A stretch of 64,000 nt of DNA, from the NCBI RefSeq assembly GCF_022809715.1, contig NZ_CP094459.1, forward strand, positions 930,001-994,000, in the 5' to 3' direction. The notes below the pieces were generated by a model that did not search any database, was not told where the DNA came from, and was given only the letters and a program-made list of their open reading frames with translations. This document shows positions 1 to 6,772 of the stretch, in pieces (position 1 is the first letter of the stretch; every line of letters starts with the position of its first letter). Origin of the DNA: Burkholderia pyrrocinia (lineage in GTDB: Bacteria; Pseudomonadota; Gammaproteobacteria; Burkholderiales; Burkholderiaceae). The position numbers were made by a program, and so were the translations under genes.

Positions 1-1
1 G

Positions 2-388
2 CTCGGCCGCCGCGCGGCGCTCGGCGTGTATTTCGCGGGCATGGCCGGTGCGATCGTGTTCGCGTTCGGCTGGGCGTTCTACCAGCCGAACGGGCTCACG
101 GCGTTCATGGTGTCGCTCGCGTTCCTCGGTTTCTTCGGCGGCAACTTCGCGATTTTCTCGCTGTGGCTGCCCGAGCAGTATCCGACGCGCGTGCGGGCGA
201 CCGCGTTCGCGTTCAACGCGTCGGTCGGCCGCTTCATCGGCGCGGGCGTGAACTTCCTGCTCGGCGCCGCGATTCACGGCTACGGTTCGCTCGGCGTGCC
301 GGTCGCATGGACCGCGGCCGTGTTCGTGCTCGGCATCCTGATCCTGCCGTTCGCCGTCGAAACGCGCCATCAGACGCTGCCCGAATGA
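2..388 (+). CDS. MFS transporter, C-terminal part (5' end outside window)
   Basis: The reading frame is open from the first bases and ends at TGA 386-388, so only about the last 128 residues of a membrane carrier are present. They hold four hydrophobic helices and the motif LPEQYPTRVRATAFAFNASVG, typical of the late loop (TM10-11) of metabolite:H+ symporters of the major facilitator superfamily. The stop lies 61 bp before the CoA-transferase gene on the same strand, so it may be the import step for the acid activated by the next two enzymes. The substrate cannot be read from this fragment. Confidence 0.8.
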   Translation, partial: LGRRAALGVYFAGMAGAIVFAFGWAFYQPNGLTAFMVSLAFLGFFGGNFAIFSLWLPEQYPTRVRATAFAFNASVGRFIGAGVNFLLGAAIHGYGSLGVPVAWTAAVFVLGILILPFAVETRHQTLPE

Positions 389-449
389 GCGGCGCGCCGC
401 GATCGTTCGGAAACACGCAACATCCCGTCATCAATATCAGGAGTCCGGA

Positions 450-1673
450 ATGCAGGCATTACAAGGAATCAGGGTCGTCGATCTGAGTCGCGCGCTGTCG
501 GGGCCGTTCTGCTCGATGGTGCTCGCCGATCTCGGCGCCGACGTGATCAAGGTCGAGTCGGGGCCGAACGGCGACATGAGCCGCGCGTGGGGGCCGTTCG
601 ATCGCGGCGTGAGCACCTACTACCTGTCCTGCAACCGCAACAAGCGCGGCGTCTGCGTGGATTTCCGGCAGCCGGCCGGCCTCGACGTCGTGCGGCGGCT
701 GATCGCGCAGGCCGACGTCGTGATCGAGAATTTCAAGGCCGGCACGATGGACGCGATGGGGCTCGGCTACGCCGCGCTGAGCGCGCGCGATCCGCGGCTC
801 GTGATGGGCAGCGTCACCGCGTTCGGCCCGCGCGGCCCGTTGCGCGACTGGCCGGGCTTCGACCAGATCGCGCAGGGTTATGCGGGGCTGATGAGTCTTA
901 CCGGCTTTCCGGACGGCGAGCCGACCCGCACGGGTACCGCGATCGGCGATCTCAGCTCGGGGATGTGGGTCGCGACCGGCGTGATGGCCGCGTTGTTCGA
1001 GCGCGAGCGCACGGGGCGCGGGCAGCATGTCGGCACGTCGCTGCTCGAAAGCCTCGTCGCGCTGCTGAGCGTGCACGGGCAACGCTACCTGAGCCTTGGC
1101 GACGTGCCGCGCCGCACCGGCAATGCGCATGCGGTGATCGCGCCGTATGGCGTGTTCGAGACGGCCGACGGGCCGCTCAACCTCGCGCCGATCACGACCG
1201 ACATGTGGCTGCGGCTGTGCCGGTTGCTGGACCTGCCCGAGCTGCCGAGCGATCCGCGCTTCGCGACCAACGATGCGCGCGTCGAGCACCGCGACGCGCT
1301 GAAAGCGCTGCTCGAAAGCCGGCTGCGCACGCGCGGCAAGCGCGAATGGACGCAGCGTTTCGTCGAGGCCGGGTTGCCGGCCGGGCCGATCAATACGCTC
1401 GACGAAGTGTTCGACGATCCGCAGCTCGCGCACTGCGGGCTGGTCGAGCCGGTCGCGCATCCGACGCTCGGAACGCTGCGCCAGGTCGTCACGCCGCTCG
1501 GCGGGATGGGCGACGATGTGCCGGCGCCGCGCACGCGCCATGCGCCGCCGCTGCTCGGCGAGCATACGGTCGACGTGCTGCGCGAAGCGGGCTACGGCGA
1601 CGATGCGATCGACGCGCTGCTGGCGGAGCGTGCGATCTTCCAGGCGGAAGCGGTGGCGGAGGCCCTGCAATGA
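450..1673 (+). CDS. CaiB/BaiF family III CoA-transferase
   Basis: A 407-residue protein of the normal length for class III acyl-CoA transferases, which move CoA from an acyl-CoA donor to a free carboxylic acid through an aspartyl-CoA intermediate. The N-terminal GIRVVDLSRALSGPFCSM and DLGADVIKVES segments are family hallmarks. The probable nucleophile is Asp138 in PGFDQIAQGYAG. An AGGAG-type ribosome site precedes ATG 450. Its stop overlaps the start of the downstream decarboxylase-like gene (ATGA, 1670-1673), so the two are translationally coupled. The acid substrate is unknown. A dicarboxylate such as succinate or a malonate derivative is inferred from the partner gene. Confidence 0.9.
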   Translation: MQALQGIRVVDLSRALSGPFCSMVLADLGADVIKVESGPNGDMSRAWGPFDRGVSTYYLSCNRNKRGVCVDFRQPAGLDVVRRLIAQADVVIENFKAGTMDAMGLGYAALSARDPRLVMGSVTAFGPRGPLRDWPGFDQIAQGYAGLMSLTGFPDGEPTRTGTAIGDLSSGMWVATGVMAALFERERTGRGQHVGTSLLESLVALLSVHGQRYLSLGDVPRRTGNAHAVIAPYGVFETADGPLNLAPITTDMWLRLCRLLDLPELPSDPRFATNDARVEHRDALKALLESRLRTRGKREWTQRFVEAGLPAGPINTLDEVFDDPQLAHCGLVEPVAHPTLGTLRQVVTPLGGMGDDVPAPRTRHAPPLLGEHTVDVLREAGYGDDAIDALLAERAIFQAEAVAEALQ

Positions 1674-2479
1674 CCGACACGACGAAACACGAAAGCGCAT
1701 CGCGCGTGACGGTCGACATGATCGGCGAGCGGATCGCGCGCGTGCGGTTCGCGAATCCGGCTCGGCGGCATGCGCTCGACGCACCGTTGCTCGACGCGCT
1801 CGTCGCGCGCCTAGATGCGCTCGCAGCCTTCCGTCCGCCGCCCGTCGTGATCCTGTCGAACGACGGCAGCGGCGACGTGTGGAGCGCGGGACACGACCTG
1901 CGCGAACTGGCCGACGACCGCGATCCGCTCGCATACGGCAAGCCGCTCGAACGGGCGCTGCGGCGCGTGCGGACCTATCCGGGCGCGGTGATCGCGGCGG
2001 TGGCGGGATCGGCGTGGGGCGGGGCGGTCGATCTCGTGATGAGCTGCGACCTCGTCGTCGCGGCACGCGACGCGCGCTTCGCGATGACGCCCGCGAACAT
2101 CGGCCTGCCGTATTCGACGAGCGGCCTGCTGCGCTTCTACGACAACCTGCCGATCCACGTGTTGAAGGAGATGTTCTTCTGCGCGCAGCCGCTCGATGCG
2201 GAGCGCGCCGCGCATCACGGGCTCGTGAACCGGCTGGCCGACGCGGGCGGCGTCGACGATGCGGCGCTCGACGTCGCGCGCACGATTGCCGCGAAGGCGC
2301 CGCTCGCGGTTCATGCCGTGAAGGAGCAGTTGCGTGTGCTGCAGGACGCACGGCCGTTGCCGGTCGATGCGTTCGAGCGGATTGCCGAACTGCGCCGGCA
2401 AGCGTGCGAAGGCGCGGATTTCGACGAAGGGCTGCGTGCGTTTGCGGAGCGGCGCGCGCCGGTGTTTCGCGGCGTATAG
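1670..2479 (+). CDS. scpB: Crotonase-family protein close to methylmalonyl-CoA decarboxylase (YgfG/ScpB)
   Basis: A 269-residue crotonase-fold enzyme that matches E. coli YgfG (ScpB) along its length rather than ordinary enoyl-CoA hydratases. Shared stretches include WSAGHDLREL with the following DRDPLAYGKPL, GSAWGGAVDLVMSCDLV, MTPANIGLPYSTSGL and a late KAPLAVHAVKEQLRVL. The oxyanion-hole and active-site residues correspond to His75, Gly117 and Tyr148. The glutamates expected in a hydratase are absent. The predicted reaction is methylmalonyl-CoA to propionyl-CoA plus CO2, or decarboxylation of a related 2-substituted malonyl-CoA. It overlaps the CoA-transferase by 4 bp. In E. coli, ScpB works with a CoA-transferase (ScpC) of a different family. 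Confidence 0.8.
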   Translation: MTDTTKHESASRVTVDMIGERIARVRFANPARRHALDAPLLDALVARLDALAAFRPPPVVILSNDGSGDVWSAGHDLRELADDRDPLAYGKPLERALRRVRTYPGAVIAAVAGSAWGGAVDLVMSCDLVVAARDARFAMTPANIGLPYSTSGLLRFYDNLPIHVLKEMFFCAQPLDAERAAHHGLVNRLADAGGVDDAALDVARTIAAKAPLAVHAVKEQLRVLQDARPLPVDAFERIAELRRQACEGADFDEGLRAFAERRAPVFRGV

Positions 2480-2529
2480 GTGTCCAGGCGTTCAGGTGTC
2501 CGGGTGGCGTTGAGGTGCGGCGGTATGCG

Positions 2530-3075
2530 TTACACGCCGCCGCCGATCGCGTGCACGCCGACGAGCAGCGACGCGCCCACCACGATCAGCAGCAGCGCGT
2601 GAATGCGCGAGACCATCACGCACAGCGTCGACGCGACCGCGATCGCGCGTGCGGGCCAGCCGCCGTCGAGCGCCTGCAGCAGCACCCACACCGATGCGAG
2701 AATCATGCCGGCCGCGACCGGGCGCAGGCCGGCTTCGAGCGCGATCTGCCAGCGCGCGCCCTGGTGCCGCCGCCACAGGTGCGCGACGCCGTAGATCAGG
2801 AACGCGGTCGGGCCGAACAGCGCGAGCGTCGCGATCACCGCGCCCCAGAAGCCGGCCACCTGCCAGCCGATCAGCGTCGCCAGCAGCGAGCCGGGGCCCG
2901 GCGCCATCCGCGCAATTGCGAAGTCGTTCACGAACTGCGTGGCGGTCATCCAGTGATGCACGTCGACAACCTGCCGCTGGAGATCGGCGATGATCGCCTG
3001 CCCGCCGCCGATCGTCGCGATCGACAGTGGCGCGAACACGCCGAACAGCGCGGCGTAGCGTTGCGACGCGGTCAT
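2530..3075 (-). CDS. chrA: Chromate transporter, second half (short-chain CHR)
   Basis: A 181-residue membrane protein with the CHR-domain signature (ATIGGGQAIIADLQRQVVD near the start, ARMAPGPGSLLATLIGW after it) and about five hydrophobic helices. It is one of a pair of single-domain CHR proteins that together equal a long ChrA, which exports chromate (or may carry sulfate). Its ATG overlaps the stop of the upstream half (3072-3075), so the two are co-translated. The start is set by this overlap. There is no ChrB-type regulator next to it. Confidence 0.88.
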   Translation of the reverse strand: MTASQRYAALFGVFAPLSIATIGGGQAIIADLQRQVVDVHHWMTATQFVNDFAIARMAPGPGSLLATLIGWQVAGFWGAVIATLALFGPTAFLIYGVAHLWRRHQGARWQIALEAGLRPVAAGMILASVWVLLQALDGGWPARAIAVASTLCVMVSRIHALLLIVVGASLLVGVHAIGGGV

Positions 3076-3683
3076 GGCTTGTCGCTCCCGGCGGGCGTGG
3101 TGGCCGCGCGGCGGTATTCGAGCGCGACGCTCAGCGTGCCGCCGATCAGCACGGTCCATACGAGCGGCCAGTGCAGCACCGCGACCGACACGAAGGTGAG
3201 CGTCATCACCGCGAACGGCAACGCGCGGCGCGGCAGCCGGCGCACCGCCGTGATCGCCATCGAGATCGACAGCCCGATCGCCGCGGCGGCCGCGCCGGCG
3301 AGTGCGACATGCGTGAGCGGGAAGCGCGTGAGGGTCGAGAACGCGACGCCGAACAGCACGATCAGCACGGCCGGCGGCGCGATGATGCCGGTGAAGCCGG
3401 CCACCGCGCCGCGCCATCCGGCGAGCCGGTAGCCGATCCAGATCGCGAGGTTCTTCACGTTGACGCCCGGCAGCGCCTGCGACAGCGCGAGGCCGTTGAG
3501 GAACGCCTCTTCGTCGAGCCAGCGCCGCTCGTGCACGAAGTCGCGCATCATCCGCCCGCTGAGCCCGCCGCCGAAGCTGGTCAGGCCGATCTGCGCGAAC
3601 GCGACGAACAGCGCGAGGACGCCGGGCGGCGGCGCATCGCCGGTGGGCGGCGCCGGCGGGGTGGTGGCGGAGGGCGAGGGCAT
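3072..3683 (-). CDS. chrA: Chromate transporter, first half (short-chain CHR)
   Basis: A 203-residue protein starting MPSPSATTPP. The CHR motif is split into AQIGLTSFGGGLSGRM (near residue 35) and LSQALPGVNVKNLAIWIGY, followed by several hydrophobic helices. It pairs with the gene at 2530-3075 as a two-subunit chromate transporter. An upstream in-frame ATG exists at 3806, but the extra N-terminus is arginine-rich and unlike the family, so ATG 3683 is chosen. The divergent space to the DeoR gene is short. Confidence 0.86.
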   Translation of the reverse strand: MPSPSATTPPAPPTGDAPPPGVLALFVAFAQIGLTSFGGGLSGRMMRDFVHERRWLDEEAFLNGLALSQALPGVNVKNLAIWIGYRLAGWRGAVAGFTGIIAPPAVLIVLFGVAFSTLTRFPLTHVALAGAAAAAIGLSISMAITAVRRLPRRALPFAVMTLTFVSVAVLHWPLVWTVLIGGTLSVALEYRRAATTPAGSDKP

Positions 3684-3824
3684 CGTGCGTGCGGCGCGTA
3701 GCGATTGGGCGGGCGCCCATGTTAGCAAGCGGTGCCTGTCAGCACGCTGACATCGGTGCGGCGTTGGCGTGATGAAAACCGCAGTCGAGATCCGGCGCAA
3801 CCGCACGGATTCGAACCGCTGCCG

Positions 3825-4580
3825 CTATGCGCGCACGACCGTCACGCCCGCGGCCTCGATCGGCTTCGTCAGCGCGGCTTCGGTTTCCTTCTCGACCACG
3901 ACGGTCTGCGCGAGCGTGATGTCGCCGATCACGAACTGCGACGCCGCGCGCAGTTTCGACTGCGACGCGAGCACGACCGTCTCGGCCGCGCGTTCGGCCA
4001 GCGCGCGCTTGATCGCCGCTTCCTCGAAATCGCCGGTACTGAGCCCCGCGACCGGATGCACGCCCGTGACGCCCATGAAGTACAGGTCCGCATGGATGCG
4101 CGCGATGCCTTCCATCGCCGCGGCGCCGACAGCGACGATCGAATGCTTGTAGAGCCGCCCGCCGATCAGGATCACATCGATCGACGGATGCGCGGCCAGC
4201 GCGACCGCGACGCTCGGGCTGTGCGTGACGATCGTCGCGCGCAGGTCGGCCGGCAGCTGGCTGACGAGCAGCGCCGACGTCGTGCCGCCGTCGACGATCG
4301 CCACTTGCCCGGGCGCGATCATCTGCGCGGCCCGCCTTGCGATGCGCCGCTTTTCCGCCGTTTCGAGCACCTCGCGCTGCGCGAACGGCGCGACGGCCGG
4401 CGACGCCGGCAGCGCGCCGCCATGCACGCGCTGCAGCAGGCCTTCGGCCGCGAGTTCGCGCAGGTCGCGGCGGATCGTGTCTTCGGACACGCCGAATTGC
4501 GCGCTCAGTTCGACCGCCAGCACCTGGCCGTCGCGTGCGAGCGCATCGAGGATCGCTTTCTTGCGTTGAGTCGTCAGCAT
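3825..4580 (-). CDS. DeoR-family transcriptional regulator
   Basis: A 251-residue regulator. Residues 1-57 are a winged helix with the DeoR signature (SAQFGVSEDTIRRDLRELAAEGLLQRVHGGAL). The rest is the DeoR C-terminal sensor fold (DGGTTSALLVSQLP, GVTGVHPVAGLSTGDFEEAAIKR), which in relatives binds a sugar phosphate or nucleotide sugar. It is transcribed away from nudK, and the 81-bp gap holds three phased TGCACG repeats. It is inferred to regulate itself and the nudK operon. Confidence 0.9.
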   Translation of the reverse strand: MLTTQRKKAILDALARDGQVLAVELSAQFGVSEDTIRRDLRELAAEGLLQRVHGGALPASPAVAPFAQREVLETAEKRRIARRAAQMIAPGQVAIVDGGTTSALLVSQLPADLRATIVTHSPSVAVALAAHPSIDVILIGGRLYKHSIVAVGAAAMEGIARIHADLYFMGVTGVHPVAGLSTGDFEEAAIKRALAERAAETVVLASQSKLRAASQFVIGDITLAQTVVVEKETEAALTKPIEAAGVTVVRA

Positions 4581-4585
4581 CGTGT

Positions 4586-4622
4586 TTGCACGAAATTTCT
4601 TGAGATTGCACGAATATGCACG
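4586..4622. promoter_or_regulatory. Phased TGCACG repeats, probable DeoR operator
   Basis: TTGCACGAA occurs at 4586-4594 and again at 4606-4614. A third TGCACG follows at 4617-4622. The cores start at 4587, 4607 and 4617, so spacings are 20 and 10 bp and all lie on one face of the helix. The cluster is between the divergent deoR-like (start 4580) and nudK (start 4662) genes, where DeoR proteins usually bind direct repeats. The sequence is observed; the binding role is inferred. Confidence 0.55.
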
Positions 4623-4661
4623 TTACCATGGGCGCCGTCTTTTGTCGAATGGGAGGCTGCA

Positions 4662-5261
4662 ATGGCTGCAACGCGGGAGCGCGTGCGCATCGTCGATACG
4701 ACGGTGCTGTCCGATGACTGGTATGTGCTGAAGAAGGTGACGTTCGATTTCCTGCGCCGCGACGGAACGTGGCAGCGCCTGAGCCGCGAGACCTACGATC
4801 GCGGCAACGGCGCGACCATCCTGCTGCGCAATGCGGGCACGGGCGACGTGCTGCTGACGCGGCAATTCCGGATGCCGGCGTTCGTCAGCGGGCACGACGG
4901 GATGCTGCTCGAAGCCGCGGCCGGCCTGCTCGACGACGCGACGCCCGAAGCACGCATCCGCGCGGAGGCCGAGGAGGAGACCGGCTATCGCGTGCGCGGC
5001 GTGCGCAAGGTGTTCGAGGCGTTCATGAGCCCGGGCTCCGTGACGGAGAAGCTGCATTTCTTCGTCGGCGAATACGATGCGTCGCTGCGCACCGGCGACG
5101 GCGGCGGCGTCGCGGAAGAGGGCGAGGATCTCGAGGTCGTCGAGATGCCGCTGCACGCCGCGCTGGACGCGATAGAGCGCGGCGAGATCGTCGACGCGAA
5201 GACGATCATGCTGCTGCAATACGTCGCGCTGCGGGAAACCGCCGGCGCGCGCGCGGCATGA
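4662..5261 (+). CDS. nudK: NudK-type Nudix hydrolase (GDP-mannose / sugar nucleotide pyrophosphatase)
   Basis: A 199-residue protein that aligns with E. coli NudK throughout: YDRGNGATILL, then a Nudix box beginning AAGLLDDATPEARIRAEAEEE, then FEAFMSPGSVTEKLHFFVGEY. NudK splits GDP-mannose and related nucleotide sugars to a sugar phosphate plus a nucleoside monophosphate, using Mg2+ held by the box glutamates. As in NudK, the first Arg of the canonical REUxEE is replaced (AEAEEE). GGGAGG at 4651-4656 sets ATG 4662. The stop overlaps the next start (5258-5261). Confidence 0.88.
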   Translation: MAATRERVRIVDTTVLSDDWYVLKKVTFDFLRRDGTWQRLSRETYDRGNGATILLRNAGTGDVLLTRQFRMPAFVSGHDGMLLEAAAGLLDDATPEARIRAEAEEETGYRVRGVRKVFEAFMSPGSVTEKLHFFVGEYDASLRTGDGGGVAEEGEDLEVVEMPLHAALDAIERGEIVDAKTIMLLQYVALRETAGARAA

Positions 5262-5638
5262 CGCCGCTGCTCGTGCTGGTCGCCGGCCCCTATCGCAGCG
5301 GCACGGACGGCGACCCCGCGCGCATCGCCGCGAACCTGCACCGGCTGGAAGCGGCCGCGCTCGCCGTGTATCGCCGCGGGCATGTGCCGATGATCGGCGA
5401 GTGGGTGTCGCTGCCGCTCGCGGTCGCGGCCGGGTCGCGGCAGGTCGGCGACGAGATCAGCGAGGCGTTCCTGTATCCGGCCGCGCACCGGCTGCTGCGG
5501 CGCTGCGATGCGGTATGGCGGATCGACGGCGCGTCGCGCGGCGCGGACGCGGACGTCAGCCTCGCGCGGCAGCTCGGCAAGCCGGTCTATTTCGCGATCG
5601 ACGATATTCCGGTCGCGCAAGACGATTCGGATAGCTGA
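5258..5638 (+). CDS. Small nucleoside 2-deoxyribosyltransferase-like / DUF4406-type protein
   Basis: A 126-residue protein opening with a hydrophobic strand and LVAGPYRSG, as in nucleoside 2-deoxyribosyltransferase-like folds. MIGEWVSLPLA, a central EAFLYPAAHRLLRRCDAVWR and a late ADADVSLARQLGKPVYF fit the conserved pattern of a helix leading to 'D-x-V' and 'G-x-P-V'. It starts inside the nudK stop codon, so both are probably made together. A role in nucleotide or nucleotide-sugar salvage is inferred from the partner. The exact reaction is not known. Confidence 0.6.
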   Translation: MTPLLVLVAGPYRSGTDGDPARIAANLHRLEAAALAVYRRGHVPMIGEWVSLPLAVAAGSRQVGDEISEAFLYPAAHRLLRRCDAVWRIDGASRGADADVSLARQLGKPVYFAIDDIPVAQDDSDS

Positions 5639-5797
5639 GCAGGTGGGGAGGCGCCGGGGCGCGGCATCGCCGGTGCCTCCCTGCGTCGGCTGCCGCGGGA
5701 AAAGCCCGGCGCCATGCCGGATCGCAACGTTGCGATCGCGTCATGCCGCTGCATCGCGCATGCGGCGCGGCACCCGAACCGGCGTATGATCGCGACG

Positions 5798-5846
5798 CGA
5801 CCCGCGACCCGCGACCCGCGACCCGCGACCCGCGACCCGCGACCCG
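5798..5846. repeat. Seven tandem copies of CGACCCG (7-bp VNTR)
   Basis: Positions 5798-5846 are exactly seven head-to-tail copies of the heptamer CGACCCG, with a partly matching unit just before (5791-5797). The array ends 22 bp upstream of the sirtuin start codon. Since seven is not a multiple of three and the array lies outside the gene, copy-number change would alter promoter or leader spacing, not the protein. Confidence 0.95.
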
Positions 5847-5868
5847 TTCGACGTTACCGCCGCCCATC

Positions 5869-6735
5869 ATGCCGTTCCCCGATCCCGACGATTCCACCGC
5901 TGCCGCCGCACAGCTTCCCGCCGATCTCGTCGCTGCCGCGGTTGACGTGCTCGCGCGCGCCGACGCGTTGCTCGTGACGGCCGGCGCAGGCATCGGCGTC
6001 GATTCCGGGCTGCCCGATTTCCGCGGTACGGACGGTTTCTGGCGCGCGTATCCGGCGCTGCGCCACGAGCGTTTCGAATTCCACGAGATCGCATCGCCGC
6101 ACGCGTTCCGTGCGCGTGCGCAGCTCGCGTGGGGGTTCTACGGGCACCGTCTCGCGCTTTACCGCGCGGCGGTGCCGCATGCGGGTTTCGCGATCCTGCG
6201 TCGCTGGATCGACGCGATGCCGAATGGCGGCTTCGTGCTGACGAGCAACGTCGACGGCCAGTTCCAGAAAGCCGGCTTCGATCCGACGCGGATCGTCGAG
6301 ATCCACGGCTCGATTCACGCGATGCAGTGCCTGCGGCCCTGTTCGGACGACACGTGGGACGCGGCGCCGTTCGTGCCGGACGTCGACGAAGCAACCTGCC
6401 GGCTGGTCGGCGAAGCGCCGCGCTGCCCGCACTGCGGCGGCCTCGCGCGACCGAACATCCTGATGTTCGGCGACACCGGCTGGCTCGGTGCGCGCTACGA
6501 CGCGCAGGAACGTGCGCTGGACGACTGGATCGAGCGGGCCGGGCGCGTCGCCGTGGTCGAGATCGGCGCGGGCACCGCGATTCCGACCGTGCGCCTGCTG
6601 AGCGAACGGCTGGGCGCCGACGTGATTCGCATCAACGCGCGAGAGGCACATGCGCGCCGTGCGGACGTGATCGGGTTGAAGGGCGGTGCGCTGGCGACGC
6701 TGACTGCGCTCGACCGCGCATGGCGTGGCGGCTGA
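5869..6735 (+). CDS. Sir2-family NAD-dependent protein deacylase (sirtuin)
   Basis: A 288-residue sirtuin. The NAD-binding loop is GAGIGVDSGLPDFRG, the catalytic His is in EIHGSIHAMQC, and a zinc module is formed by QCLRPC and CPHC, with IGAGTAIPTVR near the C-terminus. Sirtuins remove acyl groups from lysine using NAD+. Two features depart from common sirtuins: the usual TQN(I/V)D loop reads TSNVD, and the first zinc pair is C-x3-C. The start is ATG 5869; an upstream in-frame extension would translate the VNTR and is not credible. It has no obvious operon partner. Confidence 0.85.
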   Translation: MPFPDPDDSTAAAAQLPADLVAAAVDVLARADALLVTAGAGIGVDSGLPDFRGTDGFWRAYPALRHERFEFHEIASPHAFRARAQLAWGFYGHRLALYRAAVPHAGFAILRRWIDAMPNGGFVLTSNVDGQFQKAGFDPTRIVEIHGSIHAMQCLRPCSDDTWDAAPFVPDVDEATCRLVGEAPRCPHCGGLARPNILMFGDTGWLGARYDAQERALDDWIERAGRVAVVEIGAGTAIPTVRLLSERLGADVIRINAREAHARRADVIGLKGGALATLTALDRAWRGG

Positions 6736-6772
6736 ACGCCACGCCACGGGCTGACCGGCGACGCCCGCGCGG

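Noticed and set aside
459..2351. Very long arginine-rich reading frames opposite and beside the CoA-transferase genes
   Set aside because: High GC leaves shadow frames open. Composition is Arg/Ala/Pro-biased and no family motif is seen, while the opposite strand encodes clear enzymes.
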